Counted from the stretch's first letter, positions 26,201 to 35,148 are shown. The stretch: DNA of 64,000 nt from Dictyobacter vulcani (GCF_008974265.1 NZ_BKZW01000002.1:1-64000), one strand, 5' to 3'. Program-made: numbers and translations. Notes: generated from the sequence alone by a model not told the origin.

Positions 26201-27430
26201 ATGAATATGATTTCCTCTCTGGACGCGGATGAGGCGGAAGAAAGCCACTCTATTCCAGGCTCGATGCATGTATGCATGCATGTGATCAGAAACATCCATA
26301 GCGATGTCCGGGCCCGACGAACGGCCAGAACCCTGGCACAGGCTGGCTGCCAGGTTACGGTAGTAGATGTAACATCCACACCATTACTGCAAGAACCAGT
26401 TAATTTTCCTTATCGTATCCAGCATATCACCGTTGACCCTGATTTTGACAGGACACGTTTTGCGCAAGGAACGTGGCTCAAGGCTCTTTCGATCTTTGTA
26501 GATGGTACATGGACCTTACTCAAGCAGCCAGCAGATGTGTACCATGCCTGTGAGTTAACAGCCTTACCCGCTTGCTATCTGGCTGCCCGATTCCGGCGCA
26601 AACCGCTGATCTTTGAAGCTTATGAACTACCGCTACAGGATATACCGCATATGACTATGAGCAAGAGTCGACGACTCTGGTATGGCTTGATGAAAATGTG
26701 TCTGAAGCATATGCTCACCCGCTGTAGCGCCGTCATAGCCGTCTCGCCTCCCATCATCACAGAATTACAACGACGCTACCATATTTCCAGAGCGATACTG
26801 CTGCGCAATATTCCTTGCTATCGCGCAACGCTCAAAACTGATACATTGCGCCAGCAGTTAAAGCTGCCAGCCAGCACACGTATCGCTCTTTATCAGGGCA
26901 ATTTACAACCTGATCGCGCCCTTGATCGCCTGGTACGGGCCGCCGCATATCTCGAACCTGAAAATATTATTGTGCTGCTGGGACAAAACATCGGGACCAC
27001 CCGGGCCGAACTTGAACAATTGATTCTGTTACAGAAAGTTCAACAACATGTGAAGATCCTACCCCCTGTACCTTATGAAGAACTGGATACCTGGACGGCT
27101 TCAGCGGATATTGGCCTGACAATTATTCCGCTGGATTATACCCGTAACATGAAGCTCTGCCTGCCCAATAAACTATTTGAATATATCCAGGCAGGTTTAC
27201 CAGTACTGTCCTCCCCCCTGGAAGCCATACAGGATATTCTCGCCACCTATGCAGTCGGCAAAGTCGTCCCTTCACTGGATCCGGCGGAAGTCGGTATAGC
27301 CATCAATGCCATGCTCAATGATCCAGCCGAGCTGGCCTGTATGCGTGCCAATGCATTACGGGCCGCGCAAGAGGACTTGAACTGGGAACAGGAAAGTCGG
27401 AAATTAATCGGGCTCTATTGCACTATTTAG
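26201..27430 (+). CDS. GT4-type glycosyltransferase
   Basis: A 409-residue GT-B glycosyltransferase. The N-terminal half has a VIRNIHSDVRARRTARTLAQAGCQVTVVD start and an EAYELP segment. The C-terminal half has RIALYQGNLQPDRAL, the DIGLTIIPLDYTRNMKLCLPNKLFEYIQAGLPVL donor region and a final helix. It is about 112 bp downstream of the other glycosyltransferase on the same strand. GGGAGCGGAGAAAGGA precedes the ATG. The acceptor is unknown. Its position makes it the last candidate gene of the lanthipeptide cluster. Confidence 0.83.
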   Translation: MNMISSLDADEAEESHSIPGSMHVCMHVIRNIHSDVRARRTARTLAQAGCQVTVVDVTSTPLLQEPVNFPYRIQHITVDPDFDRTRFAQGTWLKALSIFVDGTWTLLKQPADVYHACELTALPACYLAARFRRKPLIFEAYELPLQDIPHMTMSKSRRLWYGLMKMCLKHMLTRCSAVIAVSPPIITELQRRYHISRAILLRNIPCYRATLKTDTLRQQLKLPASTRIALYQGNLQPDRALDRLVRAAAYLEPENIIVLLGQNIGTTRAELEQLILLQKVQQHVKILPPVPYEELDTWTASADIGLTIIPLDYTRNMKLCLPNKLFEYIQAGLPVLSSPLEAIQDILATYAVGKVVPSLDPAEVGIAINAMLNDPAELACMRANALRAAQEDLNWEQESRKLIGLYCTI

Positions 27431-27451
27431 TCGAGAAGTAGATATTCTTTG

Positions 27452-27481
27452 TTGACAGTCTGTAAAAACCATCAGTATACT
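27452..27481 (+). promoter_or_regulatory. Sigma-70-type promoter upstream of the Trypco1-like gene
   Basis: A perfect -35 TTGACA (27452-27457), an 18-bp spacer and a -10 TATACT (27476-27481). The next plus-strand gene starts 148 bp further on. A hairpin CAATCGTG / CACGATTG (27521-27547) lies in the leader. Confidence 0.65.
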
Positions 27482-27628
27482 ACTATGCAGTATATTCAGG
27501 ATAGCATGCTATAAAAAAAACAATCGTGAACGCCGCTCACACGATTGAACAGCATACTATTGAACCTGACAGGTCCTATCAGCGTAGAAAAATTTCTACG
27601 TACTTATTTTGCATATATGGAGTTTCCG

Positions 27629-27982
27629 ATGACCATCATTAAAGATACCCTGAAAAATGAAGCCGGGCAAGAAGTCACCATGTATATTGAGGTCGATAAT
27701 ACACATCCCGGCCAGGCGATGCGTGGTTCTGATCCTTATGGGGCCACCAGAGGGATTCCCCAACAGGCTCAGGAATTATTCACAAAAGCCATGGGCCTGA
27801 TTCACCTCTGCGCCGAACAGGTTTCTGAGAGTGTCGCCAATATTTCAGAGCAAGCACGCCCGGAGGCCTTCGAGGTCCAGTTCTCCGTAAAAATCGACGC
27901 AGAAGTCGGCGCCGTCCTCGCTAAATCAAGTAGCGAGGCACAGCTGGCCGTCACACTGAAATGGGGCAAAACAGAAAAATAA
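27629..27982 (+). CDS. Trypco1 / CU044_2847-like protein
   Basis: A protein of 117 residues if started at ATG 27629 (GGAG 6 nt upstream). An upstream start would add 28 residues. It resembles the CU044_2847/trypsin-co-occurring domain 1 family: a strand-rich N-terminus, a helical middle (ELFTKAMGLIHLCAEQV), then ARPEAFEVQFSVKIDAEVGAVLAKSSSEAQLAVTLKW. The family often accompanies proteases, effector-associated domains and biological-conflict systems, but its function is not known. It has its own promoter. A long palindromic repeat begins 11 bp after its stop. Confidence 0.7.
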   Translation: MTIIKDTLKNEAGQEVTMYIEVDNTHPGQAMRGSDPYGATRGIPQQAQELFTKAMGLIHLCAEQVSESVANISEQARPEAFEVQFSVKIDAEVGAVLAKSSSEAQLAVTLKWGKTEK

Positions 27983-27992
27983 GTAGCGCCTC

Positions 27993-28444
27993 GTACCGGC
28001 AGCGCTGGTCGCCAATACTTTTCGTTTAGCGATACGTAGAGAGATGGTTCGATGTGACCAGCAAGCACTATGTACGTGGAGAGGGCGCCACACGCGGAGG
28101 CCGCACTGCTGCCGTTTGCGCAGGCCAGCGTGCAAGAACGATGCGCAGTGCTGTGGCGCCTACAGGGATCGTGAGTGCCGTGCCGTGGCCTGCTCGCACA
28201 GCAACGTGGTAGAAGAGCGCGTGGATCCTCGTACCAGTGCGCCAAGGCTCACGAAACACGATCCGTCTCGGTGTAGGCGCCACAGGCATGCGATGCTCGT
28301 TGCGCACCTCGCTCCACCATCACGCCGCATGCCGGCCTCCGCGTGTGGCGCTCTCTCGACGTACGATTTGCTGCTTTTCTTCACAACGTCTTTCGCAGCC
28401 ACAAAAATCGTTAAACGAAAAGTATTGGCGCTGGTCGCTGCGGC
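27993..28444. repeat. Long palindromic repeat family, copy 1 (right end lost)
   Basis: About 450 bp that form an imperfect inverted repeat along nearly their whole length. The outer part begins GTACCGGCAGCGCTGGTC and GCCAATACTTTTCG and returns as CGAAAAGTATTGGCGCTGGTC. The inner arms pair GCGCCACACGCGGAGGCC with GGCCTCCGCGTGTGGCGC, and GTGGCGCCTACA with TGTAGGCGCCAC. Copy 2 (40971-41436) is complete and a miniature copy lies at 45462-45539. The final CTGCCGGTAC of this copy is missing, and a truncated phosphatase gene follows directly. Open frames inside are artefacts of its high GC. Confidence 0.85.
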
Positions 28445-28788
28445 CTGTGGACGAATGTCTGGCCTTCTGGAAGTCACCTCAGTCTTATCAAGCTCTGAAT
28501 GGTGGCGAGACGTTCGCTCAATTGCGCGCCAGAGTTATGCCCAGGATTGACAAGTTGCTGGCAAGCCATGCAGGCGAGACAATCCTGCTGGTGACACATG
28601 CGGTGACTCTCAAAACAATCCTCAGTGCGTTTGATGGTCGCCCATTGGAACGCTTCTGGGAGCCACCCTTTATCCACCCTACGTCTCTCAGCAAGATTGT
28701 CATCGAAGATGGTATCGCGACGATTGAGCTTTATGCGGATATCTCTCATCATCAGGTTGATGCATCTGCCCCCGGGCGTGAAAAATAA
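28445..28788 (+). pseudogene. Truncated histidine phosphatase (C-terminal half)
   Basis: About 113 codons match the second half of a histidine-phosphatase (phosphoglycerate-mutase-like) protein: CLAFWKSPQSYQ, GGETFAQLRARVMPRIDKLL, and the second catalytic His in LLVTHAVTLKTIL. The first half, with the RHG nucleophile motif, is absent. In its place is the right part of the long palindromic repeat. The frame runs open into the repeat only by chance. The likely event is a deletion between the repeat and the gene. It is presumed inactive. Confidence 0.75.
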
Positions 28789-28850
28789 CGCTCAACCTCC
28801 TGGTAGGTTCGATCCTTGCGATCGATTGGCTTCCTCCACATGGCAAGGCC

Positions 28851-30908
28851 CTAATCGGCCGCGAGGGCCGAACCTACCTCGACCCAGGCATCATAGGCGG
28901 CCTGACCTCCGGGGATACCAGCAACGATGTTGTTGGCGGTCGTGGATACGATGGGATCACCGCTGGTGACGCGATTGATGCCGGCCCAGCCATCACGCAT
29001 CCAGACGACACCCTGTAGGATGTCGTCGGTGACATGGGCTTTCGCGGCAAATTGTCCACGCTGGTTGGTGATCAGGATGGGTGTACCGTTGGCGATGGCA
29101 CGCTGCCGGGCATCCTGTGGATGAATCCATAGTTCTGGTTCGGGATTAGCTTTGGCCAGCGTCGGCAGTGCCTGTCCTTCATCAAAGAAGGAGTGGAAAG
29201 CCGTAAGGGTACGGCCCTGGCAGAAGCGTAATGGATAGGCTGCACCTGCTGGCTGTGTATATGTTGGCAGGGGTGATAATCCGGCCTGCTGAGCACGCTC
29301 GCTCCAGAATTCGATCTTTTTGGAAGGTGTCTGGAAATTGTGTGCCTGGTAGGCAACATGAGTGAGTCCATTCTTTTGCCAGTAGCCTCCGAGCCGTTGC
29401 AGTTTAGCCACGGTCAGCGACTCACCACTGTCGGTCTTCTGAGCGGACAGCAACGCATTCACATAATCGTCCTCGTCCTGCCAGGGAAAGAAGGTGTCGA
29501 GATGTAACCTTTGCGCGAGCTGGCGCAGGATTGTGATCAGGTTGCGGCACTCGCCAGCTGGCTTGAGGACGCGTTCCATCAGATAGATATGGGTGCCAGT
29601 CTGTTTGAGTCCTATGTCTTCTAACCAGGCGGTACCGGGGAGGATCAGGTCGGCGCACTGTCGGGCGGTCGCGTTCATGAAGATGTCATAGGACACGATC
29701 AATTTGACTTGAGCCAGGCCGCGAGCCAGCTCATTCGCATCAGCAAAGCTGGAAAGCATGTTGGTACCAAATAGCATGAGTACATCAAGCTGGCCACTGG
29801 TCAGGGCCCTGGTGATGCTCGTCATATGGCTGGGGATAGCTGCCTCGTTCGGCATGGCTGGCACCGCATCGGCCAGGACGTCCGCGAGTGCAGTCCCTTC
29901 TGGAGAAGCACCATGGCGCTGGCCCAGGCCACCACCCGCGATGCCAAATTGGCCGGTAAGAGCAGGCAGACAGGCAATGGCTCGGGCTGGCTCCCAGCCG
30001 TATTGGTGTTTGAACATGGAGCTGCCACCCAGCACAATTACAGCTGGCGTCTCGGTAGCGTAATGGCGCGCCAGCTCACGTATGCGCTCGGGCTCAATGC
30101 CGGTAATGCCTGCGGCCCATTCAGGTGTGTATTGTTGTAGATGGTCTTTAAATGCATCAAAGCCGTGGGTATGCTGAGCAATAAACTCCTGATCATGCCA
30201 GCCTTCTTGCAGGATACTATGAGCCATAGCCAGGGCCAGCGCGGCATCGCTGCCTGGTGGTATCAAAAAGACTTCATCGGCATGGCTGGAGGCCTCGGTA
30301 CGACGGGTATCAATCTGAATGATATGGGCACCACGTTTGCGGGCTGCGACGAGATGGGGGGCTAGATCAGGCTGACTGGCAAAGGTTGCGCCCCAGAGAA
30401 TGATGGTACGCGAGTTGGCGGCCATATCCTGTTTGGTATTGGTCTTGAGCGCCCCGGTTAAGCCTAAGCCATAGCCACCCATGGCCCAACAGACAATCGC
30501 GGACACCCAGTTCTGATAACCAGCCAGCCGGCCAAAACGACTGATCAGCGTACCGCCAATCGGACCAGTGGTCCCTGCGCCATGACCACGCCAGAGGCCA
30601 ACGCGCTCAGGTTGTGTCTGCTGGATTGCATTCACAATCAAGGTATACGCTTCATCCCATGAACATTGCTCCCAACGGTCCTCGCCACGCTCGCCTACAC
30701 GACGCAACGGATGCAATAAACGTTTAGGATTCTCAAAAATCTCAGCGCTGGCTCGTCCTCGTACACAGAGAAAACCCTGGCTATCCGGATTATGCTGGTC
30801 GCCCTTGATGGATATGAGTTTATTGCCCTCGACCTCAGCGGTCATCCCGCACTGGGTCGGCATACAATTCATTGGACACATGGTGGTAATCTGACGCTTT
30901 GTAACCAT
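28851..30908 (-). CDS. Molybdopterin-dependent oxidoreductase (DMSO-reductase family)
   Basis: A 685-residue catalytic subunit. The N-terminal 4Fe-4S site is C11-x3-C15-x4-C20-x27-C48, followed by the molybdopterin domain (GHGAGTTGPIGGTLISRFG, VCWAMGGYGLGLTGA) and the C-terminal dinucleotide-binding domain (ELWIHPQDARQRAIANG, VVWMRDGWAG). No TAT signal is present, so it is likely cytoplasmic. It resembles formate-dehydrogenase/BisC-like orphan oxidoreductases. The substrate cannot be told, and no electron-transfer subunit is adjacent. The ATG at 30908 is supported by AAGGGAG 6 nt upstream. Confidence 0.9.
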   Translation of the reverse strand: MVTKRQITTMCPMNCMPTQCGMTAEVEGNKLISIKGDQHNPDSQGFLCVRGRASAEIFENPKRLLHPLRRVGERGEDRWEQCSWDEAYTLIVNAIQQTQPERVGLWRGHGAGTTGPIGGTLISRFGRLAGYQNWVSAIVCWAMGGYGLGLTGALKTNTKQDMAANSRTIILWGATFASQPDLAPHLVAARKRGAHIIQIDTRRTEASSHADEVFLIPPGSDAALALAMAHSILQEGWHDQEFIAQHTHGFDAFKDHLQQYTPEWAAGITGIEPERIRELARHYATETPAVIVLGGSSMFKHQYGWEPARAIACLPALTGQFGIAGGGLGQRHGASPEGTALADVLADAVPAMPNEAAIPSHMTSITRALTSGQLDVLMLFGTNMLSSFADANELARGLAQVKLIVSYDIFMNATARQCADLILPGTAWLEDIGLKQTGTHIYLMERVLKPAGECRNLITILRQLAQRLHLDTFFPWQDEDDYVNALLSAQKTDSGESLTVAKLQRLGGYWQKNGLTHVAYQAHNFQTPSKKIEFWSERAQQAGLSPLPTYTQPAGAAYPLRFCQGRTLTAFHSFFDEGQALPTLAKANPEPELWIHPQDARQRAIANGTPILITNQRGQFAAKAHVTDDILQGVVWMRDGWAGINRVTSGDPIVSTTANNIVAGIPGGQAAYDAWVEVGSALAAD

Positions 30909-31027
30909 AGATACTCCCTTATCTAGCACTTTTCCAGGTTAGTGTTTACTTCATCCCACCACTTAAGCATAACAGACAAAAACGGCTGCCTCCAACAGCC
31001 AATCACATCTGGATTTCGCGGAAAAAA

Positions 31028-31068
31028 GTATGATTGGATGGCATTTTTTTGCTACCATCCAATCATAC
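31028..31068. terminator. Terminator after the double GNAT gene
   Basis: A perfect 14-bp stem GTATGATTGGATGG / CCATCCAATCATAC encloses a loop with seven T. A-rich sequence lies on the left side, so it is U-rich on the minus strand. It sits 10 bp past the stop of the minus-strand GNAT gene. Confidence 0.75.
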
Positions 31069-31077
31069 GTTGCATGC

Positions 31078-32052
31078 TTACTCGTCCTGCAGATCTTTGC
31101 CGGGACGCAGCTCTTTTTCGTAGCGACCCATGCGCATAGTGACATGCATACCTGCGCGCTCATAGATGCGCTGGGCTCCGGTCAAACTCTGCGAGTCGAC
31201 GACCAGATTGACAGCTGGACGCTGGCGCTGATAAAAGACCGCGAAGGAATGGTGAAGTAAAGCAGTGCCCAGGCCGTGTTGACGCCATTGGCGGCGCACA
31301 CCCAGCACGGACACCCAACCTTTGTGCTCTTCCATGTCGCGACAGAGGGCAACGCCAGCAATTTGCTCACCATCCAGCGCGAGAAACCAGAGATCAGGAT
31401 TGAAGCTCTCGCGCACATGGTGTTTTTTCCATTCTTCAAAGCTCTGTGGAGGATGGGCCCAGTGATCACTAAAACTTTCCTCAGCCACTTCATAGACCCG
31501 ATAGATATCCTCAAGACTGCCATCACAGGTGCGCAAAACAATGTTGGACGGCCAGGCAGGCGTTGCTGGTGGCGCCGTCAGCACGATCCCCATGCGCAGA
31601 TAAGCTCGCGTCAATGTATAAGCGAGTTTCTCTAAGAGCTCGATGGATGCGCTGCTGGTGGCGATAATATTATTGACCAGCACCAACCGTGTGCCCATGG
31701 GTTCCTGCTGCACGATTTCTGCGGCACGGGCCTCCATCAACTCGATCAGGGTAGTGCCGATACCATTGTTATAGTGGCGGGGATGCACATAGCCATCCGC
31801 GAAAAGGCGGCCGCGCGGCCGCGCAAAAGTCAAAGTAGCATAGCCGCACAGCAAGCCATCTTCAGCAATCACGACCCAGGCATCTCTGGACACATCCAGA
31901 CTTTGCCAGTCGTTCTCGATATCCTCAATCTGATAGAAATCGGCCTCGCCTGTCTCATGATAATCAAAGTCATAAAGCAACTGAATAATCGCAGGCATAT
32001 CCGCGCTGGTAGGGTTACGCACACTATAGCCACGACGCAAGTGGGGATACAT
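31078..32052 (-). CDS. Tandem-GNAT acetyltransferase
   Basis: A 324-residue protein with two GNAT folds in tandem. The first (about 8-165) has VIAEDGLLCGYATL, VHPRHYNNGIGTTLIELM as the acetyl-CoA loop. The second (about 170-315) has LALDGEQIAGVALC and VLGVRRQWRQHGLGTALL plus RIYERAGMHV. The arrangement is like that of mycothiol synthase (MshD), but overall similarity is not close enough to assign that role. GGGAGG lies 5 nt before the ATG. It is monocistronic. Confidence 0.86.
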   Translation of the reverse strand: MYPHLRRGYSVRNPTSADMPAIIQLLYDFDYHETGEADFYQIEDIENDWQSLDVSRDAWVVIAEDGLLCGYATLTFARPRGRLFADGYVHPRHYNNGIGTTLIELMEARAAEIVQQEPMGTRLVLVNNIIATSSASIELLEKLAYTLTRAYLRMGIVLTAPPATPAWPSNIVLRTCDGSLEDIYRVYEVAEESFSDHWAHPPQSFEEWKKHHVRESFNPDLWFLALDGEQIAGVALCRDMEEHKGWVSVLGVRRQWRQHGLGTALLHHSFAVFYQRQRPAVNLVVDSQSLTGAQRIYERAGMHVTMRMGRYEKELRPGKDLQDE

Positions 32053-32346
32053 AAAAACCTCCCTGCTTTTTCTACTAAATGTTCCGCTAAAACAAGTTCG
32101 CGGGCAACAAATATTCTTAAGACTTCATCATGCAATTATACCTTGACAACTTTTTGATTAAATGTTAGTCTTTTGCCACAATTAAGACATTTGTATATAT
32201 AAATAAAACATTCAGGTCACGAGATCCATGCTTACCAGCTACCTGGTTCTTCCTCACATCTAGCTCACCTGAATAATAGAAGTACTCCACATCCATTACA
32301 ATGCTAGCAGTCACATATATTGCTTTTCAATGAAGGAGCACAAATA
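32053..32346. other. Intergenic gap before the WXG100-like gene
   Basis: About 290 bp of AT-rich DNA between divergent genes. A perfect -35 TTGACA lies at 32143-32148, and 17 bp further is TAGTCT, a weak -10. It could drive the WXG100-like operon, with a leader of about 170 nt. No other feature is seen. Confidence 0.4.
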
Positions 32347-32646
32347 ATGACCAGCATCAATTATCCTGTTGACAACATGAGATTAACAGCCAGGAAAATA
32401 CGCGATGACGCTACAAATCATCTCCAGCAACATGAAACACACTGGAGCCAGGTACAGGCCTGTATCTCTCCTCTGCCAGGATTTATGCAGTCCTCCCTCA
32501 ATCTGGTTTTAAGCAAATATGATCAGCGCTTGCGGCAATCTTTTCAGGCTCAAATGGATTATGCGACCTGGTTAGAAGGAGCTGCTAATACTATGAATGG
32601 CCTGGATCTGGATGTTTCAAAATCATTTAAGGGTTTTTCCTTCTAA
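32347..32646 (+). CDS. WXG100-like small helical protein
   Basis: A 99-residue protein built as a helical hairpin. The N-terminal helix (NMRLTARKIRDDATNHLQQHETHW) and C-terminal helix (DQRLRQSFQAQMDYATWLEGAANTM) flank a Leu-Pro-rich turn. The size and layout match ESAT-6/WXG100-like substrates and chaperone-like partners of type VII-type secretion, although the exact WXG triplet is not present. AAGGAG is 9 nt before the ATG. It is the first gene of a probable operon with the larger protein 39 bp downstream. Confidence 0.7.
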   Translation: MTSINYPVDNMRLTARKIRDDATNHLQQHETHWSQVQACISPLPGFMQSSLNLVLSKYDQRLRQSFQAQMDYATWLEGAANTMNGLDLDVSKSFKGFSF

Positions 32647-32685
32647 AGAATTTGCCACGGCTTAGAATTATAAAGGAATATATTC

Positions 32686-33957
32686 GTGAGTGCACTTGAT
32701 ACAATCCTTAAATGGATTTCGCCCATCCTGAGCCCATTTAATGATCTACCAACCCATCTCAATGCCATGCAACAGAACCATCTCGACTCGGTTAAGAGCT
32801 TTCATGGCAACACGACAGCTTTGATGGCGGCGCCCGCCCTGCTCGAACGCTTTTCTGGTCCTGCGGCAGATGTGTCCTTGCAATTTACAGAGGACTTTGT
32901 AATCAGCGAGAACTTGATCTCTGGTGTGGCCGCACCAGTGGCGGAAGTGGCGACAGCTACGACGACCTGCGCCACCGAGGTGGAAACCGCAGCCGAAACA
33001 CTGGCCGCCGCCGCTGAAGGTGAATCCACGGTCCTGGAAGCCGCCGCGGCGCTTGATATAGCCTCTGTCGCGCAAGCAGGACTGGATCCAGTTACGGATA
33101 TCCCAGGCATTATTCTGACAGTCATTGCGGGTGCGCTAATTATCGGTGCGCTGGTAACTTTTGGTTGGGCCATCTATGATGCGGTCAAGGCATGGGAAAA
33201 AATCATCCACGCCAACGACCAGCCATATTCCAATCCACCAAAGGTCAATCCTGTCCAGCCGCCACAAAATAGCCTCACAGATACGCAAGAACAACTGGCA
33301 GAAAAACTCTTTAAAGACTTCGGGCATCTGGGTTTATCGCTCGATGATATCCGTGCCATTATCGCCAATAATCCCAATCTGACGGAAGCACAGTTGCGCG
33401 CACTGCTTTCAAGGTATGCGGATGTGATTGCGAAAAATCCCACGCTCGTAAAAAACCATGGAGCACTGGCCGTCTTCCAAATGTTTATCGCACTCTCATC
33501 CTATGATCCCGCGCATGGCGGAAACTATGCAACGAGAACACCAGTAGCAACCCTGGATGACCTCTTAGCCGGTACCGAAGAGGCCGAGGTGGAAATAGGG
33601 GTCATGGAGCAAGGCAAGGCCGCGTGGCCCTTTGTGCCTTCAACCGATCCCTCCTATGAAGCAACCGATGGCAATGGCCAGAAGTGGGATGTCAAAGGCT
33701 ATCGAACGGTTGATACAAATGGGAATGCGTTTGATCCCGAGCGGGCAATACAAAAGATGCAAAAAGACTTCAATAAAGGTGAGAATGTAATCCTGGATAC
33801 CAGAAAACTCACGCAAAAAGAAATTGATGATCTCCAGAGAGTGCTCAAGCGAGACGGGCAAGATAACCGCGTCATCTGGTGGCCTGATGAACCAACGCCG
33901 CCAGCGCCGCCAACGCCACCGGCTCAACCAACACCAACAAATAAACCAACGCCATAA
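32686..33957 (+). CDS. Candidate polymorphic toxin: helical head, membrane segment, nuclease-like C-terminus
   Basis: A 423-residue protein starting at GTG (AAAGGA upstream). An N-terminal helical region of WXG/LXG style is followed by an Ala-rich segment, a hydrophobic span (about 142-164) and a helical linker. Residues about 310-400 form a compact C-terminal domain with WDVKGY (335-337), FDPERAIQKM, NVILDTRKL and NRVIWWPD. That order resembles CDI/polymorphic-toxin restriction-like (PD-(D/E)xK) nuclease domains. A Pro-Thr-rich tail ends the protein. The role is inferred from architecture and neighbours (WXG100-like before, pentapeptide-repeat protein after). Confidence 0.6.
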   Translation: MSALDTILKWISPILSPFNDLPTHLNAMQQNHLDSVKSFHGNTTALMAAPALLERFSGPAADVSLQFTEDFVISENLISGVAAPVAEVATATTTCATEVETAAETLAAAAEGESTVLEAAAALDIASVAQAGLDPVTDIPGIILTVIAGALIIGALVTFGWAIYDAVKAWEKIIHANDQPYSNPPKVNPVQPPQNSLTDTQEQLAEKLFKDFGHLGLSLDDIRAIIANNPNLTEAQLRALLSRYADVIAKNPTLVKNHGALAVFQMFIALSSYDPAHGGNYATRTPVATLDDLLAGTEEAEVEIGVMEQGKAAWPFVPSTDPSYEATDGNGQKWDVKGYRTVDTNGNAFDPERAIQKMQKDFNKGENVILDTRKLTQKEIDDLQRVLKRDGQDNRVIWWPDEPTPPAPPTPPAQPTPTNKPTP

Positions 33958-34099
33958 AGTTGAAGCTTGCGCAGCGGCAGTAAAGTAGCTATGATGCTCT
34001 CCATAGAGGTACATATCTTTGCTGCCTGCTAACTGCACCGGTAAAAGGTGCGGCAAGATATACATATATAAAAACAAGTGATGTATGGAGGAATTGCTG

Positions 34100-34774
34100 A
34101 TGACCCGACTCATTCCACCAGAATTATTGGCCCGCATAGAGGCCCATGAACTGTGGGTACAGACGCTGAAGGCGGAAGGACAAGAGTTTGCCGCCGGCAA
34201 GATGGACTTACATGATCTGGATCTCTCGGGACGCCATTTTTCAAGGATCTCATTGCCGGGTGTGAACCTGGATCAGGCCGTGTTGCGTGGCACCAATATG
34301 AGTGATGCGATCTTCACTGAAGCCTCATTTGTGCAGGCTGTACTTGATGAGGCACGCCTGATTAAGACGGATGCTTCAGAATCCCGGTTTGTGCAAGCCA
34401 GTATGCACAAAGTGAATGCTGTGCGCGCAGAGTTCATCGCAGCTGATATGCACCAGGCCGATCTAGCGGAGAGCAATTTCAGCTATGTGGATTTCAGTAA
34501 AGCCAATCTAGAGGATGTCAACTTCCAGGATACAGATGTGCGCCATGCCTACTTCCACCGTGCCCACGTAGCCCACGCCAACTTCACCGGAGCAGCTTTC
34601 GCGGATACCGCGCTGGCCGGCACGATCGGTATGGAGGATGCCAGAGCCGACTGGATTACCGTGGGTGAAGAGAAAGCTCCACGACGCCTGGAAGGTGAAC
34701 AGGCCCGTGAATGGCTGCTGGCAGAGGCCGCCAAACCACTCCCAGCATGGTTCGTGAAAACGTTCGGCAACTGA
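34100..34774 (+). CDS. Pentapeptide-repeat protein (possible immunity protein)
   Basis: A 224-residue protein, mostly one right-handed beta-helix of A(D/N)LxX pentapeptides (for example LDLSGRHFSRISLPGVNLDQAVLRG, shown here in register every five residues from about 38 to 175). A short C-terminal helical tail follows (GEQAREWLLAEAAKPLPAWF). GGAGG sits 8 nt before the ATG at 34100. It starts 142 bp after the candidate toxin gene on the same strand. Pentapeptide-repeat proteins occur as immunity factors in polymorphic-toxin loci and as DNA-mimics. Here the immunity role is inference only. Confidence 0.75.
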   Translation: MTRLIPPELLARIEAHELWVQTLKAEGQEFAAGKMDLHDLDLSGRHFSRISLPGVNLDQAVLRGTNMSDAIFTEASFVQAVLDEARLIKTDASESRFVQASMHKVNAVRAEFIAADMHQADLAESNFSYVDFSKANLEDVNFQDTDVRHAYFHRAHVAHANFTGAAFADTALAGTIGMEDARADWITVGEEKAPRRLEGEQAREWLLAEAAKPLPAWFVKTFGN

Positions 34775-34825
34775 TAAATTACATGGTGCCAGCGTCCCAT
34801 CAAACAACATAATCCCCAAAAATGT

Positions 34826-34854
34826 AAGTGGCCCACCTATCAGGCGGGCCGCTT
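34826..34854 (+). terminator. Probable terminator after the pentapeptide gene
   Basis: A near-perfect stem AAGTGGCCCACCT / AGGCGGGCCGCTT with a three-base loop, 50 bp past the stop codon. The following sequence is only moderately T-rich (TCGTTTATG). Confidence 0.55.
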
Positions 34855-34992
34855 CGTTTATGTGCTGTGGTGTTATGTTAATCAAAGTGAGACATCTAAA
34901 CACCCCTTTCATTTAATCTAATTTCAAGTGGTTAACCTGTCATGCTTTTTACAGCCCAAAAGGATGTATTAACATGCTTATACCCTTGCTCT

Positions 34993-35148
34993 TTAGTTAT
35001 ATGGATAAAAGGCATTTGGAGAAACATGTATTGCTTGCCAAAGGTTAATATGAGCAAAACTAAGAACAAAAAAAGCAACAACTAAAAGGGTTAGCACAAT
35101 CATAATGGCCAAAGCGAGCATTTGTTTGTTGCGAAGAGCGAGCATCAT
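34993..35148 (-). CDS. Small single-span membrane protein, 51 residues
   Basis: A short frame not recognised as any family. AAAGGA lies 7 nt before its ATG. A short basic start (LRNKQ) leads into a hydrophobic span of about 25 residues (ALAIMIVLTLLVVAFFVLSFA) and an outside tail ending NAFYPYN. It lies in an 860-bp gap of low GC that otherwise shows no gene. The binding site and clean topology favour a real gene over chance. Confidence 0.5.
   Translation of the reverse strand: MMLALRNKQMLALAIMIVLTLLVVAFFVLSFAHINLWQAIHVSPNAFYPYN

Noticed and set aside
28044-28550. Open frames of up to 180 codons inside the palindromic repeats (both copies, both strands)
   Set aside because: They arise from GC-rich inverted repeats, are not conserved in frame between the two copies, and have Arg/Cys/His-rich low-complexity products.
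28802-28878. Inverted repeat GGTAGGTTCG / CGAACCTACC at the end of the oxidoreductase gene
   Set aside because: It overlaps the coding end, has a long loop and no T-run, so it is weak as a terminator.
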